In this document: one piece after another, positions 61,971-64,000 of the stretch
Layout: each line of letters opens with the position of its first letter
Position numbering within the stretch: position 1 is the first letter of the stretch
From: Acidobacteriota bacterium
Lineage (GTDB): Bacteria; Acidobacteriota; Blastocatellia; Pyrinomonadales; Pyrinomonadaceae
DNA: 64,000 nucleotides
Direction: 5' to 3'
Assembly (NCBI GenBank): GCA_025463135.1
Contig: JAOAPY010000029.1
Coordinates: forward strand, 62,001 to 126,000
Translations under genes and position numbers: made by a program
Notes under the pieces: model-generated
Told to the model about the DNA's origin: nothing
Database searches by the model: none
The model's input: only the letters and a program-made list of their open reading frames with translations

Positions 61971-62054
61971 GTCCGATAAGCTTTATTAGCTTGTCGTAAC
62001 GCCGCGACAAACTAAAGTTTGTTGGACATTTGCCGCGAAACTGACCCACTACCG
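61971..62054. repeat. Inverted second copy of the GGTAGTGGGTCAG repeat
   Basis: Reverse complement of most of 60282-60380, with one outer arm lost. It lies between the divergent SIS and GH20 genes, probably within their promoter region. Confidence 0.8.
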
Positions 62055-62175
62055 ACATGACTCCAAAAGCGGCGTCACGGTTGTAATCACAACCAATTTC
62101 GGGTAAATACTCGTCCGTTCTTTCCGGACAAACACACTATTATTTCGAACTCCGCCGTCGCTCGTTTCTTTTCCA

Positions 62176-64000
62176 ATGCGAAACATTCTAACCCGAACCC
62201 TCGTGCTGCGTCTGGCTATTATTTGCGTGAGTGGGTTGATGGCTGTACCCACGGCGGCCCAGGAGTCGGCGCCCCCATCCAAAATACATGTCATCCCCCA
62301 GCCGAGAGAACTGCTCACTTCGCAGGTTGAATTCCATATCAGTTCTGCTACGACCGTATCACTGGCCGACCCTGGATCTGAAGACGATCGATTTGCGGCG
62401 CAGGACTTTATCGATGATGTCAAGGAGACCGCCGGCATCTTGTTAAGGATCGGCAGAGCGCGCAAGCAGTCAATCCTGATTGGAAGGATTGATCAGGCGG
62501 CGGTGCAGGCGGCCTTGAAGCGGGTCGCCATGTCTGCCGCTGCCGATCTGGACTCTGAAGGTTACTTACTCAGCGTCTCCGCCAGCGAAGTCGTGGTCGC
62601 GGGCAAAACGGCAATCGGCGTCTTTTATGGACTACAAACGCTTAAACAGTTGGTACGCGGCGAAGCCGGAATGACCTTCATTCAAGGTGTAAAGATCACC
62701 GACTGGCCCGCGATGCGTTGGCGCGGGGTCTCAGACGACATTAGTCGTGGCCCGGTGCCGACCGTCGCTTACATCAAACGCCAACTGCGCACCGAAAGCA
62801 TGTTCAAATTGAACATGCATTCCTTCTACATGGAGCACACGTTCGGCAGTGAAAGCCAGCCGCTGATTGGACCAGCGGGTGGTTCGTTGACCGCGGACGA
62901 AATTCGCGAGCTGGTGGCTTACGCGCATCGCTATCACATCGAGCTGGTGCCTGAAGAGCAGACCTTTGGCCACCTGCATAAAGCCCTGCGATTGGAAAAG
63001 TACGCGGAGCTTGCTGAAACTCCTTATGGGGATGTGCTGTCACCTCAACAGGAGGGCAGTTACAAGCTGATTGCCGATTGGTATCGCGAACTTAACGAAC
63101 TGTTCCCGGGAAAGTTCTTTCACATCGGCGCAGACGAAACGTTTGAATTGGGCCAGGGCCGAAGCCGTGAAGCCGCGGAGGCTCGCGGTGTCGGTAGCAT
63201 ATATTTCGAACACCTCAACCGCGTTCGCGATGTTCTCAAGCCTTACAACCGACGTCTGATGTTTTGGGGCGACATCGCGCTGAATCATCCCGATCTGATC
63301 GGGAATATTCCGAAGGACATGATCGTGATGAACTGGCAATATGGACCGCGCGATGACTACACTGCGGTGATTAAGCCTTTCAAAGAAGCCGGTCTCGATC
63401 AGTTTGTTTGTCCGGGCACGCAGACGTGGAACCAAATCTTCCCCAACCTGGAGGCCGCCACGCGAAACATCCCTAATTTTGTCCGCGATGGGCAACGGGC
63501 GGGCGCATTGGGCATGATGAATACCACCTGGGATGACGATGGTGAGTCACTCTTTGAAATGGCCTGGTACCCAATCGTATTGGGCGCGGCAGCTTCCTGG
63601 CAAGACAGGGCCGTCGATGTCCCGCGGTTTGATGGCGATTTTGATTGGGCTTTCTTTCGCAGCGAGGGAAACGAGTTGACCAAAATCATCCGAGCGCTGG
63701 GAGGCGTGAGCACACAACTCGGCGGCGGTCCAACTGACGATCCTTTTTGGCGCGATCCCTTTACGACAACTTTTCTGACCCAGGCCCGTAACAATGCGGA
63801 TCGGATCCGGCAGATGAGGCTCAGCGTCGAAAACGCGCAGGAATCGCTCCTGAAGAATCAAAAGAGCGCGCGCCGCAATCGGTCAATGCTTCCTGCGATT
63901 CTTTTCGCGGCGCAGCGTTTCGATCACTTGGGGCGACGAATGCAGGTAGTGATTAAGTTCAGCGATCAATATTGGGACGCGTATCTAAATTTGGGCGCCC
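62176..64000 (+). CDS. GH20 beta-N-acetylhexosaminidase, 3' end cut by window edge
   Basis: The frame opens at ATG 62176 and stays open to the window end (608 codons). A signal peptide (residues 1-30, ending PTAAQ) is followed by the GH20 N-terminal alpha/beta domain (PQPRELLTSQVEFHISSAT to about 165) and the catalytic TIM barrel (MRWRGVSDDISRGPVPTVAY; LNMHSFYMEHTF). The catalytic Asp-Glu pair is in FFHIGADETFELG (near 318). It removes terminal GlcNAc or GalNAc from chitin oligomers, peptidoglycan fragments or glycans, outside the cytoplasm. It diverges from the SIS/GntR genes that would process the product. Confidence 0.9.
   Translation, partial: MRNILTRTLVLRLAIICVSGLMAVPTAAQESAPPSKIHVIPQPRELLTSQVEFHISSATTVSLADPGSEDDRFAAQDFIDDVKETAGILLRIGRARKQSILIGRIDQAAVQAALKRVAMSAAADLDSEGYLLSVSASEVVVAGKTAIGVFYGLQTLKQLVRGEAGMTFIQGVKITDWPAMRWRGVSDDISRGPVPTVAYIKRQLRTESMFKLNMHSFYMEHTFGSESQPLIGPAGGSLTADEIRELVAYAHRYHIELVPEEQTFGHLHKALRLEKYAELAETPYGDVLSPQQEGSYKLIADWYRELNELFPGKFFHIGADETFELGQGRSREAAEARGVGSIYFEHLNRVRDVLKPYNRRLMFWGDIALNHPDLIGNIPKDMIVMNWQYGPRDDYTAVIKPFKEAGLDQFVCPGTQTWNQIFPNLEAATRNIPNFVRDGQRAGALGMMNTTWDDDGESLFEMAWYPIVLGAAASWQDRAVDVPRFDGDFDWAFFRSEGNELTKIIRALGGVSTQLGGGPTDDPFWRDPFTTTFLTQARNNADRIRQMRLSVENAQESLLKNQKSARRNRSMLPAILFAAQRFDHLGRRMQVVIKFSDQYWDAYLNLGA

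Overview
This is a chromosomal window of about 64 kb from a bacterium that I place, by inference, in the Acidobacteriota (Blastocatellia/Pyrinomonadales-like). The pointers are a winged-helix/TPR regulator with a TolB-like middle domain, a very large Oar-type TonB-dependent receptor with an N-terminal carboxypeptidase-regulatory-like domain, a PPC/HYR-domain secreted protein, an S9 peptidase, and intergenic spaces full of short palindromic repeats. No rRNA or other strong taxonomic marker is present, so the placement rests on gene style only.

Layout. 0-3.8 kb (minus strand): a secreted TPR-like protein cut by the left edge, a DUF2062 membrane protein, two tandem STAS anti-anti-sigma proteins and an RsbW-like kinase. 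4-13 kb: an M24 peptidase with a Tat-like signal, small envelope proteins, the winged-helix/TPR regulator, an S9 oligopeptidase, a cupin, an atypical SDR and a small secreted protein. 13-22 kb: a LysR regulator divergent from ilvB-ilvN-ilvC-ilvD. An ISNCY-like insertion sequence, itself nested in older repeats, splits ilvC from ilvD. 22-33 kb: lysC, then a complete histidine operon (hisZ-G-D-C-B-H-F-IE-N-A) behind a histidine-rich leader peptide and a transcription attenuator. 33-34.5 kb: a decayed integrative element bounded by a duplicated tRNA-Lys 3' end, holding an AbrB/PIN toxin-antitoxin pair with a frameshifted toxin and an integrase stump. 34.8-45 kb: a giant secreted PPC/HYR protein, then purA, trxA, glgA, rho and engB. 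45-51 kb: a membrane protein of unknown function and the TonB-dependent receptor. 51-58 kb: a proteostasis block on the minus strand, read as tig, clpP, a stand-alone ClpX-type zinc finger, clpX, lon, plus tRNA-Leu. 58-64 kb: two coupled secreted proteins, then an amino-sugar locus (GntR-type DNA-binding protein, SIS isomerase/deaminase, GH20 hexosaminidase cut by the right edge).

How the genes work together. The ilv genes give the shared acetohydroxyacid steps of valine, leucine and isoleucine synthesis. The his operon encodes every enzyme from PRPP to histidine, and its leader provides a self-contained feedback loop. Tig, ClpP, ClpX and Lon form the nascent-chain folding and regulated proteolysis module. 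GH20, the SIS protein and GntR fit uptake and use of N-acetylglucosamine from chitin or peptidoglycan.

The strongest unusual observations are the histidine attenuator, the REPIN-like paired palindromes that end genes and split around later insertions, the lone ClpX zinc-finger gene between clpX and clpP, and the nested insertion inside the ilv operon.
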